From Pedococcus dokdonensis (GTDB lineage Bacteria > Actinomycetota > Actinomycetes > Actinomycetales > Dermatophilaceae): a stretch of DNA of 64,000 bases. The translations under genes were made by a program, and so were the position numbers. This document shows positions 51,331 to 58,855 of the stretch, piece after piece. The notes under the pieces were generated by a model. That model ran no database searches. It was given only the letters and a program-made list of their open reading frames with translations, and had not been told where the DNA came from. Every line of letters begins with the position of its first letter. Positions within the stretch are counted from its first letter, which is position 1. Location: NCBI RefSeq assembly GCF_900104525.1, contig NZ_LT629711.1, positions 3,782,001 through 3,846,000 of the forward strand, read 5' to 3'.

Positions 51331-52065
51331 ATGCCCCCACGCCCGAACGCCCCGACGGCCGGAGCGGAACGGCGCACCTCGTCGGAGTCGCGCATCGTCA
51401 TCCTGCCGAGCCCCCTGCTCGGACCGGCCACCTACCTGCCGCTCGCAGAGGCGTTGCGTGACCGGGGGTGCGCCACGGTCGTCGCGTCGCTCCCCGCCAG
51501 CGACGTGATGCCCGCTGCCGTGCTGGCCGCCTTCCGTGCTGTGAGCGAGCACCACGGGGCCACCGTGCTCCTCGCGCACAGCAACGCCGGGTTCTACGCG
51601 CCCACCGTCGCCGAACCGGCGGGGCTGCCCGTCGTCTTCATGGACGCCGCGCTGCCCGCACCGGGCGTCACCGAGACCCGACTCGCGCCCGCCGGCTTCG
51701 CGCAGTTCATCGCGACGCTCCCGCTGGCCGACGGCCTGCTCCCGCCCTGGCCCGCCTGGTGGGACCGGGCCGACGTCGCACCCCTGTTCCCCGACGACGA
51801 GTGGCTCGACCGCGCCACCCGGGCAGCCCCGCGGCTCCCGCCCGACTACTTCACGACGCCGCTCCCGGTGCCGCCCGGCTGGGAGTCGAGGCCTGCGGCA
51901 TACCTCGGTTTCGGTGACACGTATGCCGACGAGCTCGCCTTCGCGACGACCGCCGGCTGGGTGGTGCGTCGCGAGGAGGGCCACCACCTCAGCCACCTCG
52001 CCGACCCGGTCCGCGTCGCCGAGGTGCTCGTCGACCTGGTCGCCGGCGGCACGGCCCCACGCTGA
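51331..52065 (+). CDS. Alpha/beta hydrolase
   Basis: A 244-residue hydrolase-fold protein. The nucleophile elbow is LLAHSNAGF (Ser near residue 84), preceded by LPSPLLGPATYLPLAEAL. A C-terminal EEGHHLSHLADP supplies the candidate catalytic His. No signal peptide is present. Homologues are usually annotated only as alpha/beta hydrolases; the substrate is unknown. It is divergent from the urease operon and could share its control region, but no functional link is evident. Confidence 0.75.
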   Translation: MPPRPNAPTAGAERRTSSESRIVILPSPLLGPATYLPLAEALRDRGCATVVASLPASDVMPAAVLAAFRAVSEHHGATVLLAHSNAGFYAPTVAEPAGLPVVFMDAALPAPGVTETRLAPAGFAQFIATLPLADGLLPPWPAWWDRADVAPLFPDDEWLDRATRAAPRLPPDYFTTPLPVPPGWESRPAAYLGFGDTYADELAFATTAGWVVRREEGHHLSHLADPVRVAEVLVDLVAGGTAPR

Positions 52066-52106
52066 GTCGGATGTTCGCGGCCGGGGTCGGGTCCGTGCTC
52101 GGGGTT

Positions 52107-52151
52107 GGTGTCGGTGTCGATGTCCGGTGTCGGTGTCCGGTGTCGTGTCGG
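52107..52151. repeat. GGTGTC-rich low-complexity repeat
   Basis: GGTGTCGGTGTC appears twice with variant hexamers between, in the 129-base gap before the lipoprotein gene. Nothing else is seen in this gap except the lipoprotein promoter. Confidence 0.5.
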
Positions 52152-52182
52152 CAAGTGCCGCCCTCCGGCAGCGTCGGATCGC

Positions 52183-52188
52183 TACCGT
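52183..52188 (+). promoter_or_regulatory. -10 element TACCGT, leaderless start of the lipoprotein gene
   Basis: TACCGT, six bases, then GTG at 52195. It supports that start over a longer upstream frame. Confidence 0.55.
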
Positions 52189-52194
52189 GAGGGG

Positions 52195-52809
52195 GTGAAG
52201 ACTTTCGGGGGGTCGTCCACGGTGGCTGCGTTGGTCGCAGCGCTCGCACTCACGGTGTCGGGGTGCAGCGGCCCGGACGCGACCAGTCCTCCACCACGGA
52301 CCTCGGCAACCCTCCCCGCCGGCCACACCTGGGTGGACGTGCCCACCCAAGGGGTCTCCGTCGCCGCGCCGCAGGGGTGGGTGAAGTTCACCAGCAAGGA
52401 CACCCCGGAGAGCCTGGCGGCCGCCGCGAAGGCACTCGGGATGACGGTGGAGGAGCTCAAGGCAACCCTTGCCTCGCAGTACCTGCTGCAGCTGCGCGCT
52501 CCCGCTCCCGACCCGAGCAACCTCAACGCCTCCGTCGTCGACCTCGACCAGGTGCCTTCGGAGGGCGCGCTCGTCTCGCAGCTGGAGGCGGCCGGCGCTC
52601 AGGACGTGACCGTGCGGCCGCTGCGGACTGCCGTCGGGGATGCGCTGCTGGCCAGGTATCGGCAGCAGGTCGGCTCGGTCACGGTCCACGGGGCCGGGCT
52701 GTTCGTCGACACGGGCGACGAGCTCCTGAACCTGACGGTCTCCAGCCCGGACGAGTCGACCGTCACCGCACGCGCCGACGTGCTGGCCACGAGCATCCAC
52801 CGCACCTGA
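52195..52809 (+). CDS. Putative lipoprotein of unknown function
   Basis: A 204-residue protein with a signal peptide and lipobox VSGC (Cys24), so it should be anchored outside the membrane. A Pro/Ser/Thr-rich linker follows. The rest is a mixed alpha/beta domain with WVDVPTQGVSVAAPQGWVKF near the start, reminiscent of the LpqN/Mog1-like fold seen in actinobacterial lipoproteins; I offer that only as a possibility. No enzyme motif is visible. A small membrane protein follows 50 bases downstream. Confidence 0.75.
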   Translation: MKTFGGSSTVAALVAALALTVSGCSGPDATSPPPRTSATLPAGHTWVDVPTQGVSVAAPQGWVKFTSKDTPESLAAAAKALGMTVEELKATLASQYLLQLRAPAPDPSNLNASVVDLDQVPSEGALVSQLEAAGAQDVTVRPLRTAVGDALLARYRQQVGSVTVHGAGLFVDTGDELLNLTVSSPDESTVTARADVLATSIHRT

Positions 52810-52859
52810 CCAGGCGTAGCCTGAAGCCAGGCAACCCGGCCTTGTCCTCGGGGGTCCCG

Positions 52860-53012
52860 ATGGCTGCTCCTTCACCCGCTGGTCCGCCCACGCTCCGGAT
52901 GATGAGGTCGCTGGAGCTCGACGAGCACCCGACGCATGCCGTGCGCGACCACCTCTTCACCCTGGCCGCGGCCATCGTCTTCCTCGTGGTGATGGTGGCC
53001 CTCAGCCGCTAG
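52860..53012 (+). CDS. Small single-pass membrane protein
   Basis: A 50-residue ORF with a soluble N-terminal half (MRSLELDEHPTHAVRDH) and one predicted transmembrane helix (about residues 32-48, LFTLAAAIVFLVVMVAL). TAGCCT at 52817-52822 could be its -10 element. Codon use is typical of real genes here. Function unknown; co-expression with the lipoprotein upstream is possible. Confidence 0.55.
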   Translation: MAAPSPAGPPTLRMMRSLELDEHPTHAVRDHLFTLAAAIVFLVVMVALSR

Positions 53013-53069
53013 CTCTGCCTCGCCATCATCGCCGAGCCTGTGGGCTCTGGTCGTTGCCGACCTCGCGAC

Positions 53070-54746
53070 TCAGGCTGCAGTGGCTCGGTGACCGTGGCGG
53101 TCCAGGGGCCAGGTCGTGTGGGTGCGACCGTCCGGTGCAGTCCAGGTGCAGGTGCCGAGCGCGTCCATCTCGACCTGCCAGCCGGCATGGTGCTTGAACC
53201 CGTGGTGGGTCGCGCACAGTGACTGGAGGTTGGTGACGGAGGTCGGGCCGTCGGGATGTCGGACCACGTGGTCGAGCTGGCACCGCCTCGCCGCGGTCGC
53301 GCACCCGGGGAAGCGACACGTTCCGTCGCGGGAGCGCACCGCCTTGGCCACTCGCGCTCCGGGTCGGTAGGTATTCGGGTCCTGCCACCGGATCGCACCA
53401 GTGACCGAGTCGCTGCGGGACAGCCGAACCGTGACGTCGGGGTCGCTCAGCAGCGCCACCACGTCTGCGGGCAGCAACGAACCCAGCAACGGCACCTCGG
53501 TGTGCGACGACACGAACCACATCCGGTCGGCGTGGTCGTGCAGCACACCGTCGTCGAGCTCCTCGCAGCCGCCCGGGTCCTCGAACACCAGGGCACCCTG
53601 ACCGCCGCCCACGCCCCCGGGCTGACCACCCTCGTCCTCGCCGTCGGTCTCGTCGCGTTCGTCGGAACCCACGCCCGCCGGGTGACGCGCCTCGGGGTCG
53701 CCTTCGGTCTCGTCGCGTTCGTCGGAACCCACGCCCGCCGGGTGACGCGCCTGGGGGTCGCCTTCGGTCTCGTCGCGGTCGTCGGAACCCACGCCCGCCG
53801 GGTGACGCGCCTGGGGGTCGCCTTCGGTCTCGTCGCGGTCGTCCGTCGTGCCAGTGGTCGGGTGGTCGGCCACGCAGGCTCCCGACACGTCCAGCGTGCG
53901 CGGCTCGCGCTCGGCGGCGTCGATCGGCGCGACCAGCTCGATCGTGGTGCTGATCGTCGAGTTCGCTGCGACGAGGTCGGTCAGCGCGTCCGCCCTGGCC
54001 GCGCCCATCGGCTGCCCGGGCTGGGCGCGAGCGTACTCACCGGCCAGTCCGTCGACGGCGTGCCAGAGGCGCATCGCCGCAGGGGTCGGGAGGTCGGCGA
54101 CGAGGCGCGTCATGCCCGTGCACGCACCAGGTCGGACCCGGACGTCACTGAGCGTGCGGGCCCGCTCGGCGAACGCAGCGGCCTCGTGCGGGGCGCAGCG
54201 GTCGGCCGCTCGCCGGGCTCGGCTCCGCAGGGTGGCGCACGACACCTCCACGAGGCCGCCGGCAAGCACCCGCGCCTCGAACTCGTGCAGCCGACCCGCG
54301 TGGACCGCAGCCGACTCCGCGACGACCGCGTCGACACGGTAGGGCTCGAGGTCGCCGGCCCACGCCAGCTCCTGGACCTGCGGCAGGGCGCAGACGAGTC
54401 GCCTGGCCTGGTCGATGCGCGTCGACATGGTGCGCGGCGAGACGTGGAGCAGGGCAGCCAGCGACCCGGCAGCCAGGGCCTGCCCGGACACGTGGCCCCT
54501 TGGCGAACCACCGGCCGTGGCGTCGCGAGCGTCCTGCTCGACGCGCTCGTCGCAACGCCGGACCACCGTCTCCATCGCCGAGCGCTGGCGCGCCGTGACG
54601 GCGCTCACCACCCGCTGCGTCGCGAGGACCAGGGCCTCGGCCTGCTCGACCGGAAGGTCGGCGATCGCGTCGTCCGACAGCCCGAACACCACCCCGGCCA
54701 GGACGGCTGGGTCGGTGGCCGCAACGGCCTCGGCGCTCTCGAACAT
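53070..54746 (-). CDS. DUF222 / HNH endonuclease domain protein with tandem repeats
   Basis: A 558-residue protein of the actinobacterial DUF222-HNH (13E12-like) family. The DUF222 helical domain spans about residues 30-280. The C-terminal HNH nuclease shows RDGTCRFPGC, CQLDHVVRHPDGPTSVTNLQSLCATHH with the expected Cys and His residues. Between them lies a hydrophilic insert with a 20-residue unit repeated three times plus part of a fourth. Start ATG 54746 is supported by TAGAGT seven bases upstream. Such genes are often multicopy and linked to mobile DNA, but no element borders are seen here. Confidence 0.85.
   Translation of the reverse strand: MFESAEAVAATDPAVLAGVVFGLSDDAIADLPVEQAEALVLATQRVVSAVTARQRSAMETVVRRCDERVEQDARDATAGGSPRGHVSGQALAAGSLAALLHVSPRTMSTRIDQARRLVCALPQVQELAWAGDLEPYRVDAVVAESAAVHAGRLHEFEARVLAGGLVEVSCATLRSRARRAADRCAPHEAAAFAERARTLSDVRVRPGACTGMTRLVADLPTPAAMRLWHAVDGLAGEYARAQPGQPMGAARADALTDLVAANSTISTTIELVAPIDAAEREPRTLDVSGACVADHPTTGTTDDRDETEGDPQARHPAGVGSDDRDETEGDPQARHPAGVGSDERDETEGDPEARHPAGVGSDERDETDGEDEGGQPGGVGGGQGALVFEDPGGCEELDDGVLHDHADRMWFVSSHTEVPLLGSLLPADVVALLSDPDVTVRLSRSDSVTGAIRWQDPNTYRPGARVAKAVRSRDGTCRFPGCATAARRCQLDHVVRHPDGPTSVTNLQSLCATHHGFKHHAGWQVEMDALGTCTWTAPDGRTHTTWPLDRHGHRATAA
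53641..53845 (-). repeat. 60-bp tandem repeat inside the DUF222-HNH gene
   Basis: Three 60-bp units at 53641-53700, 53701-53760 and 53761-53820 plus 25 bases of a fourth; neighbouring units differ at only a few positions. Each encodes about 20 residues with DETEGDPQARHPAGVGSD. The length is a multiple of three, so unit gain or loss keeps the frame. Confidence 0.9.
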
Positions 54747-54753
54747 GTGTTCG

Positions 54754-54759
54754 ACTCTA
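54754..54759 (-). promoter_or_regulatory. -10 element TAGAGT, leaderless start of the DUF222-HNH gene
   Basis: Minus-strand TAGAGT, seven bases, then ATG at 54746. A full TANNNT match. Confidence 0.6.
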
Positions 54760-54819
54760 CCCGCCGGCACCGACAGCCATGCCCGTCATCCACCACGTCT
54801 GCCCGAGACGTGCCAGGCG

Positions 54820-54839
54820 AGCCGGCCACGCGGCATACC
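54820..54839 (-). repeat. Dispersed 20-bp intergenic repeat, copy 1
   Basis: The minus strand reads GGTATGCCGCGTGGCCGGCT, identical to 56678-56697 on the plus strand. It lies in the 165-base gap between two divergent genes. Confidence 0.75.
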
Positions 54840-54898
54840 AAGGCAGGCCGCAGGCGCAGTGCCTCGAAAACCACTGGGGCCACTCATGGTTCGCGGGC

Positions 54899-54904
54899 TA
54901 CGGT
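54899..54904 (+). promoter_or_regulatory. -10 element TACGGT, leaderless start of the DUF2087 gene
   Basis: TACGGT, seven bases, then ATG at 54912. Confidence 0.55.
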
Positions 54905-54911
54905 CGAAGAC

Positions 54912-55208
54912 ATGGACCGGCCAGCCCTCGATGACGCCCTCACCGATCGTGCGGCGGTGCTGCGCGCGTTCGTGCGGCCGGACGGCAGCCTCACGGCCAT
55001 CCCGACCCGCATCCGCAAGCGCCTGGTCGTGCTCAACGAGATGGCCCAGCACTTCGAGATCGGCGCGACCTACGACGAGACGCAGGTCAACAACGCGCTG
55101 CGGCCCTGGCACGACGATGTCGCGGCGCTACGCCGCTACCTGGTCGAAGAGGGCTTCCTCGAGCGCCGCGACGGGCTCTACTGGCGGGCCGGCGGCACCG
55201 TCGACTGA
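54912..55208 (+). CDS. DUF2087 domain protein
   Basis: A 98-residue protein with the DUF2087 pattern: FVRPDGSLTAIPTRIRKRLVVLNEMA, then YDETQVNNALRPWHDDVAALRRYLVEEGFLERR (given here only as the block from residue 59). It looks like a winged-helix DNA-binding module often fused to or found with ArsR/MarR-type regulators. Here it stands alone. Its 3' end overlaps the opposing cupin gene by 31 bases. Target unknown. Confidence 0.8.
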   Translation: MDRPALDDALTDRAAVLRAFVRPDGSLTAIPTRIRKRLVVLNEMAQHFEIGATYDETQVNNALRPWHDDVAALRRYLVEEGFLERRDGLYWRAGGTVD

Positions 55209-55633
55209 CCCACCCCGGTCCCGGACCAGGCCAGCTCGAAGTCCTCGAAGTCGAACCCCGGTGACACCAGGCAGCTCACCAGGGCGTCTGCGTCGGCGGG
55301 GAGGGTCCGCTGCCAGTGCCCGGCGGGCACCAGCAGCTGCGCTTCCTCGTCACCGCCCACCGCGACCCCGACCCCCGTCGGGGCCGGGGCGGCGCCGGAG
55401 CCGCCCAGCTCGAGGGTGACGACGCCGGTGTGCGCGAGCCACAGCTCGTCGCTCGCGACGCGGTGCCAGGCGGACGACTCACCGGCCGGCAGGAGGAAGT
55501 AGATCAGGGTCGCCGCCGACCGGGTGCGGCCGTCGGCGAGCTGGACCGTGGCCGGCGACGCCCAGGTCTGGCGGTACCACCCACCCTCGGGGTGCGGCTC
55601 CAGGTCGAGGGCTTCGGCGAGACGAGGCTTCAT
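55178..55633 (-). CDS. Cupin (DUF985) family protein
   Basis: A 151-residue single-domain cupin with the DUF985 pattern LEPHPEGGWYRQTW at the start, TLIYFLLPAGESSAWHRVASDELW, and VPAGHWQR. The His in the WHR and GHW segments and the Glu in DELW could bind a metal. Function of the family is largely unknown. It converges with the DUF2087 gene and overlaps it by 31 bases. Minus-strand GACACT, six bases before its ATG, may be a leaderless -10 element. Confidence 0.85.
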   Translation of the reverse strand: MKPRLAEALDLEPHPEGGWYRQTWASPATVQLADGRTRSAATLIYFLLPAGESSAWHRVASDELWLAHTGVVTLELGGSGAAPAPTGVGVAVGGDEEAQLLVPAGHWQRTLPADADALVSCLVSPGFDFEDFELAWSGTGVGQSTVPPARQ

Positions 55634-55650
55634 CCGACCAGTGTCCCTGC

Positions 55651-55656
55651 CACACT
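55651..55656 (+). promoter_or_regulatory. Candidate -10 element CACACT for the GH32/68-like gene
   Basis: CACACT, six bases, then ATG at 55663. One mismatch to TANNNT; spacing as in other leaderless starts. Confidence 0.35.
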
Positions 55657-55662
55657 CTGGTC

Positions 55663-56646
55663 ATGCTGAGGCTGGACGACCTCTGGGTCTGGGACTCCTG
55701 GGTGGCCGACGACGGCGACCTCTACCACCTGTTCTTCCTCCAGGCGCCGCGCGCGCTCGGCGACCCGGGCAAGCGGCACACCGCGGCCACCGTCGGGCAC
55801 GCCACGTCGCCCGACCTCGTGACGTGGACCTACCTGGGCAAGTGCTTCGGCCCGGACCGCAGCGGAGCCCAGCGGTTCGACGACCTGGCCATCTGGACCG
55901 GCTCGGTGGTCCGCGACGGTGAGCGGTGGCGGATGTTCTACACCGCCGTCTCCACCGCAGGACACCACATCTACGACCAGCGGGTCGGCTCGGCCGTGTC
56001 CGACGACCTGCACCACTGGGAGCGCGGCGGTCCCGGACCCGTGGTCCGTGTCGACGGCCGCTGGTACAAGAACCTCGCCAACACCCCCGCGCCCACCGAG
56101 GGTCCCGACCTCGAGGGGTCGAGCGAGACCTGGCGCGACCCACTCGTCTTCGCCGACCCCGAGGGCGACGGGTGGCACATGTTCGTCAGCGCCCGCGCCC
56201 GCGACGCGGCTCGCAACGACGACGGCGTCGTCGCCCACGCCACCAGCCCCGACCTCGAGCAGTGGACCCTCGGCCCGCCGCTCTGTGAGCCGGGTGCGGG
56301 CTTCGGGCAGCTGGAGGTGTTGCAGAACAAGCAGATCGACGGCCGCTGGGTGCTCGTCTTCACCTGCCACCCGCAGGAGATGACTGCCGAACGCAAGGCG
56401 CGCACCGGCGACTACTGCACCTGGTCGGTGCCCGGCGCCGGCCCGCTCGGTCCCTGGGACCTCGACGCCGCACGGCCGTTCACGACCGAGCCCGACCTGT
56501 TCGCCGCACCGCTGGTGCAGCTGCGCGACGGCTCCTGGGTCATCGTCGGCTTCCGCAACGTCGAGCCGAAGGGACTCGACGGGTTCCACATCATCGACCC
56601 CATCCCGGTCACCCTCGACGACGAGGGCTACCTCGTCGCGCGCTGA
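55663..56646 (+). CDS. GH32/GH68-like five-bladed beta-propeller hydrolase
   Basis: A 327-residue protein of the beta-fructosidase/GH43 propeller superfamily. Repeated SPDL..W strand patterns occur (TSPDLVTWTYLG, SDDLHHWERG, TSPDLEQWTLG). The N-terminal WVWDSWV supplies the nucleophile-type Asp, ETWRDPLVF the R-D-P motif and QLEVLQNKQ the acid/base-type Glu. There is no signal peptide, so it should act inside the cell. Sucrose, levan-type oligosaccharide or other glycosides are possible. It may also be a non-hydrolytic relative, since the usual N-D-P start is altered. Confidence 0.72.
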   Translation: MLRLDDLWVWDSWVADDGDLYHLFFLQAPRALGDPGKRHTAATVGHATSPDLVTWTYLGKCFGPDRSGAQRFDDLAIWTGSVVRDGERWRMFYTAVSTAGHHIYDQRVGSAVSDDLHHWERGGPGPVVRVDGRWYKNLANTPAPTEGPDLEGSSETWRDPLVFADPEGDGWHMFVSARARDAARNDDGVVAHATSPDLEQWTLGPPLCEPGAGFGQLEVLQNKQIDGRWVLVFTCHPQEMTAERKARTGDYCTWSVPGAGPLGPWDLDAARPFTTEPDLFAAPLVQLRDGSWVIVGFRNVEPKGLDGFHIIDPIPVTLDDEGYLVAR

Positions 56647-56674
56647 CCCGCCGCCCGCTGACGCGACACCAGGG

Positions 56675-56717
56675 CCGGGTATGCCGCGTGGCCGGCTGAG
56701 CCTCGCGGCACACCGGG
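56675..56717 (+). terminator. Hairpin after the GH32/68-like gene, containing the dispersed repeat
   Basis: Arms 56675-56688 and 56704-56717 pair at 12 of 14 positions around a 15-base loop. The left arm includes the octamer GTATGCCG and overlaps the 20-bp repeat. There is no T-tract. Confidence 0.5.
56678..56697 (+). repeat. Dispersed 20-bp intergenic repeat, copy 2
   Basis: GGTATGCCGCGTGGCCGGCT, the exact reverse complement of 54820-54839. The first part (GGCCGGGTATGCCGCG with upstream bases) is also shared with the gap at 33933-33948. Confidence 0.75.
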
Positions 56718-56767
56718 GTCGGCCGGGTGCGGTGGTTATTGGCGGGCGCCTGACCTCGTCTGGTGTC

Positions 56768-56773
56768 TAGGGT
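56768..56773 (+). promoter_or_regulatory. -10 element TAGGGT, leaderless start of the GNAT gene
   Basis: TAGGGT, six bases, then ATG at 56780. Confidence 0.6.
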
Positions 56774-56779
56774 CGGGGC

Positions 56780-57322
56780 ATGTTCATCCGCCAGGAGCTC
56801 CCGGGCGACGAGGGCGTGGTCCGCGCCCTGCACCGTCGCGCCTTCGCCAAGCCGGCCACCGACGACGCCCCCGCCGTCGACGGCTCGCTGGAGGCGAACC
56901 TCGTCGACGAGCTGCGCGCCGATGGTGACCTCCTGGCGCCGCTGTGCCTCGTCGCAGAGTGTGAGGGCCGGGTCGTCGGCCACGTCGCGATGAGCCGTTG
57001 CCGACTGGACGACCGACCCGCACCGCTGGCCGCGCTGGGTCCGCTGGGGGTGGACCCGGACCACCAGGCATCGGGGGTCGGGTCGGCCCTGATGCACGCG
57101 ACGATCGCCGCAGCGGACGCGGTCGGCCAGCGCGGGATCGTGCTGCTCGGGCACCCGACCTACTACCCGCGCTTCGGGTTCGGGCCGGCGGCCGACCACG
57201 GCATCACCCCGCCGCAGGACTGGGGGCCGGCCTACTTCATGCTGCGCCGGCTCGGCTCGTGGGGCGACGGTCTGTCGGGGGCGTTCCGCTACGCGCCGGC
57301 GTTCGAGCGGCTCGACGGCTAG
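56780..57322 (+). CDS. GNAT family N-acetyltransferase
   Basis: A 180-residue acetyltransferase. The acetyl-CoA binding motif A is LGPLGVDPDHQASGVGSALMHATI (only its centre, residues 92-108, is needed to see it), followed by GIVLLGHPTYYPRFGFGPA, typical of the YhbS-like subgroup. It lacks obvious resistance-gene features, so the substrate is unknown. Its TAG stop shares the palindrome CTAG with the stop of the convergent oxidoreductase gene. Confidence 0.85.
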   Translation: MFIRQELPGDEGVVRALHRRAFAKPATDDAPAVDGSLEANLVDELRADGDLLAPLCLVAECEGRVVGHVAMSRCRLDDRPAPLAALGPLGVDPDHQASGVGSALMHATIAAADAVGQRGIVLLGHPTYYPRFGFGPAADHGITPPQDWGPAYFMLRRLGSWGDGLSGAFRYAPAFERLDG

Positions 57323-58227
57323 CGCGGCTGGCGCGGCTGGCGCGGCTGGCGCGGCTGGCGCGGCTCGCGGAGCCGGCTCAGCACCTCGGCCAGGTCGGTC
57401 AGGTCGCGGGCCTGCTCGGGGGAGAGGCCGGCCAACGGGGTGCTTGCAAGTCGCGCATAGACGGCGGCCATCCCGAGGAACAGCTCCGGCCCGACCCCCG
57501 CGCCCTCCTGGGTCGCCGCGATCTGCTCCATCTCGGCGACGAACCGACCGCTCTTGCTGGTCGCGACCGCGATCCGCCGACCGGCCGTGGCGGCTGCGGC
57601 AGGGAACTCCTCGGCGAGGTCGGCCAGCACGACGTCCAGCACCCCGTGGGCGTGGGCGGTCTGGAGCGCCTGCACCCACAGCGCGGTCGTGCCCTTGTAG
57701 ACCGACGCCGTGCACATCTTCACCGCCGACGCCGACCCGACCTGCGTCCCGACGATGTGGGTGCGCAGGCCGTCGGCGGCGAGCTCGTCGAGCACGGAAG
57801 CCTGTTCGCCGGCGAGGTAGAGCATGGTGTCGCCACCGGGCTGTGGTGGTCCGCCGCTGATCGCGCCGTCGACGAAGACCAGTCCCGCTGCCTGCGCGAC
57901 GTCGGCCAGCGACCGAACCGTCGCGGGTGACACGGCGTTGAGGTCGGCCACCACCGGACTGACGCCGGCGGTCGACGCAGCATCCACGATCGCCGCCATG
58001 ACCGTGCGCGCGTCACCGGGCGGCACGACGCTGACCACCACGTCACTCGTGGACACCACGGACGCGAGGTCGGGCAGCAGCTCGAGACCGCGCGCCAACG
58101 TGGCGGTGCGCCCGCTGCGCCCGGCGACCGTCGCCACCACCCGCGCCCCCGCGGACTGCCAGGCCCGGCCCAGCGCGGCGCCCATCGCCCCGGGGGACAC
58201 CACCCCGATCGTCAGCGGTCCGTCCAT
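57319..58227 (-). CDS. NAD(P)-binding oxidoreductase, 6PGDH-like with DUF1932 domain
   Basis: A 302-residue protein with an N-terminal Rossmann domain (IGVVSPGAMGAALGRAW, residues 7-23, and VVVSVVPPGDA) of the beta-hydroxyacid dehydrogenase type. The C-terminal helical domain has the conserved Lys region GSASAVKMCTASVYKGTTAL. Substrate unknown. The last 15 residues are a repeated Arg-Gln-Pro tail made by a 9-bp DNA repeat and look dispensable. Start ATG 58227 follows TAGGGT by six bases. Confidence 0.82.
   Translation of the reverse strand: MDGPLTIGVVSPGAMGAALGRAWQSAGARVVATVAGRSGRTATLARGLELLPDLASVVSTSDVVVSVVPPGDARTVMAAIVDAASTAGVSPVVADLNAVSPATVRSLADVAQAAGLVFVDGAISGGPPQPGGDTMLYLAGEQASVLDELAADGLRTHIVGTQVGSASAVKMCTASVYKGTTALWVQALQTAHAHGVLDVVLADLAEEFPAAAATAGRRIAVATSKSGRFVAEMEQIAATQEGAGVGPELFLGMAAVYARLASTPLAGLSPEQARDLTDLAEVLSRLREPRQPRQPRQPRQPR
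57322..57366. repeat. 9-bp tandem repeat (GCGCGGCTG) at the oxidoreductase 3' end
   Basis: Five units of GCGCGGCTG (the last ends in C) encode the R-Q-P tail on the minus strand. The repeat begins at the last base of the GNAT stop codon. Confidence 0.85.
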
Positions 58228-58233
58228 GGCCCC

Positions 58234-58239
58234 ACCCTA
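58234..58239 (-). promoter_or_regulatory. -10 element TAGGGT, leaderless start of the oxidoreductase gene
   Basis: Minus-strand TAGGGT, six bases, then ATG at 58227. Confidence 0.6.
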
Positions 58240-58252
58240 GGTCGGCCCGGTC

Positions 58253-58347
58253 CTCGGACTCCTCGTCGCCCGTGGTCCCGTCGGCGAGCTCCCGCAGGAG
58301 CTCGGACTCCTAGTCGCCCGTGGTCCCGTCGGCGAGCTCCCGCAGGA
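58253..58347 (-). repeat. 48-bp tandem duplication over the DinB 3' end
   Basis: 58253-58299 repeats 58301-58347 with a single difference (C versus A at the DinB stop codon). The copy inside the gene carries TAG; the downstream copy has no stop at that place. Confidence 0.85.
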
Positions 58348-58813
58348 TGTCGAGGTGCCCGTTGTGGCGGGCGTTCTCCTCGACCAGGTGCAGGATCACC
58401 CAGCGCAGGGTGGGGTGCTCGCCGGTGCGGAACGGCGTCTGCGACCGGTCGTCGAGATCGAGCCCGGCGATGATCGCGTCGGTGCGCTCGGCCTGCTCGA
58501 CGTACTCGCGCAGCGTCTGCTCCAGCGGAGTCGTCGCCCCGAGGCTGAACTCGCGGTCCGGCTCCTCGTCGGTCCACGGCCCGAGGTCGGGGCCGCCCAC
58601 GAAGCGGTTCTCGATCCACGAGTGCTCGACCCAGCGGAGGTGGTTGACCACCCCGCCGCGCGTCATCAGCGGCGAACCGGGCAGCGGAGCGGAGCCCACG
58701 TGCTCCTCGGCCAGCCCGCGCACCTTCTCGGCGGCGGTGTCGCGGGTGTACTGGAGCATCGTGAGCAGGGTGGTGCGTTCGTCCCAGGCATCGGGGCTGT
58801 CGGTTCGCGTCAT
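58310..58813 (-). CDS. DinB/DUF664 family protein
   Basis: A 167-residue four-helix-bundle protein with NHLRWVEHSW (first metal His region), TLRWVILHLVEENARHNGHLDIL (C-terminal helix with H-x3-H type ligands, residues 134-156) and the DUF664 layout. It may be a mycothiol-dependent enzyme or a relative without known activity. It resembles the protein at 36475 in fold only. Its 3' end is duplicated just downstream, and its stop codon differs between the two copies. Minus-strand CAGGGT at 58820-58825 may be a leaderless -10. Confidence 0.82.
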   Translation of the reverse strand: MTRTDSPDAWDERTTLLTMLQYTRDTAAEKVRGLAEEHVGSAPLPGSPLMTRGGVVNHLRWVEHSWIENRFVGGPDLGPWTDEEPDREFSLGATTPLEQTLREYVEQAERTDAIIAGLDLDDRSQTPFRTGEHPTLRWVILHLVEENARHNGHLDILRELADGTTGD

Positions 58814-58855
58814 GCGCCGACCCTGTCGCACGGCACCGACAGGCGCCACCAGTTT

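Noticed and set aside
53641..53845. Possible CRISPR array
   Set aside because: The 60-bp units are adjacent with no unique spacers, are in frame inside a gene, and no cas genes are present.
53256..55208. 650-codon plus-strand open frame opposite the DUF222-HNH gene
   Set aside because: The minus strand has DUF222 and HNH motifs and a leaderless promoter. The plus-strand frame is low-complexity, repeat-driven, and merges into the real DUF2087 gene only by lack of a stop.
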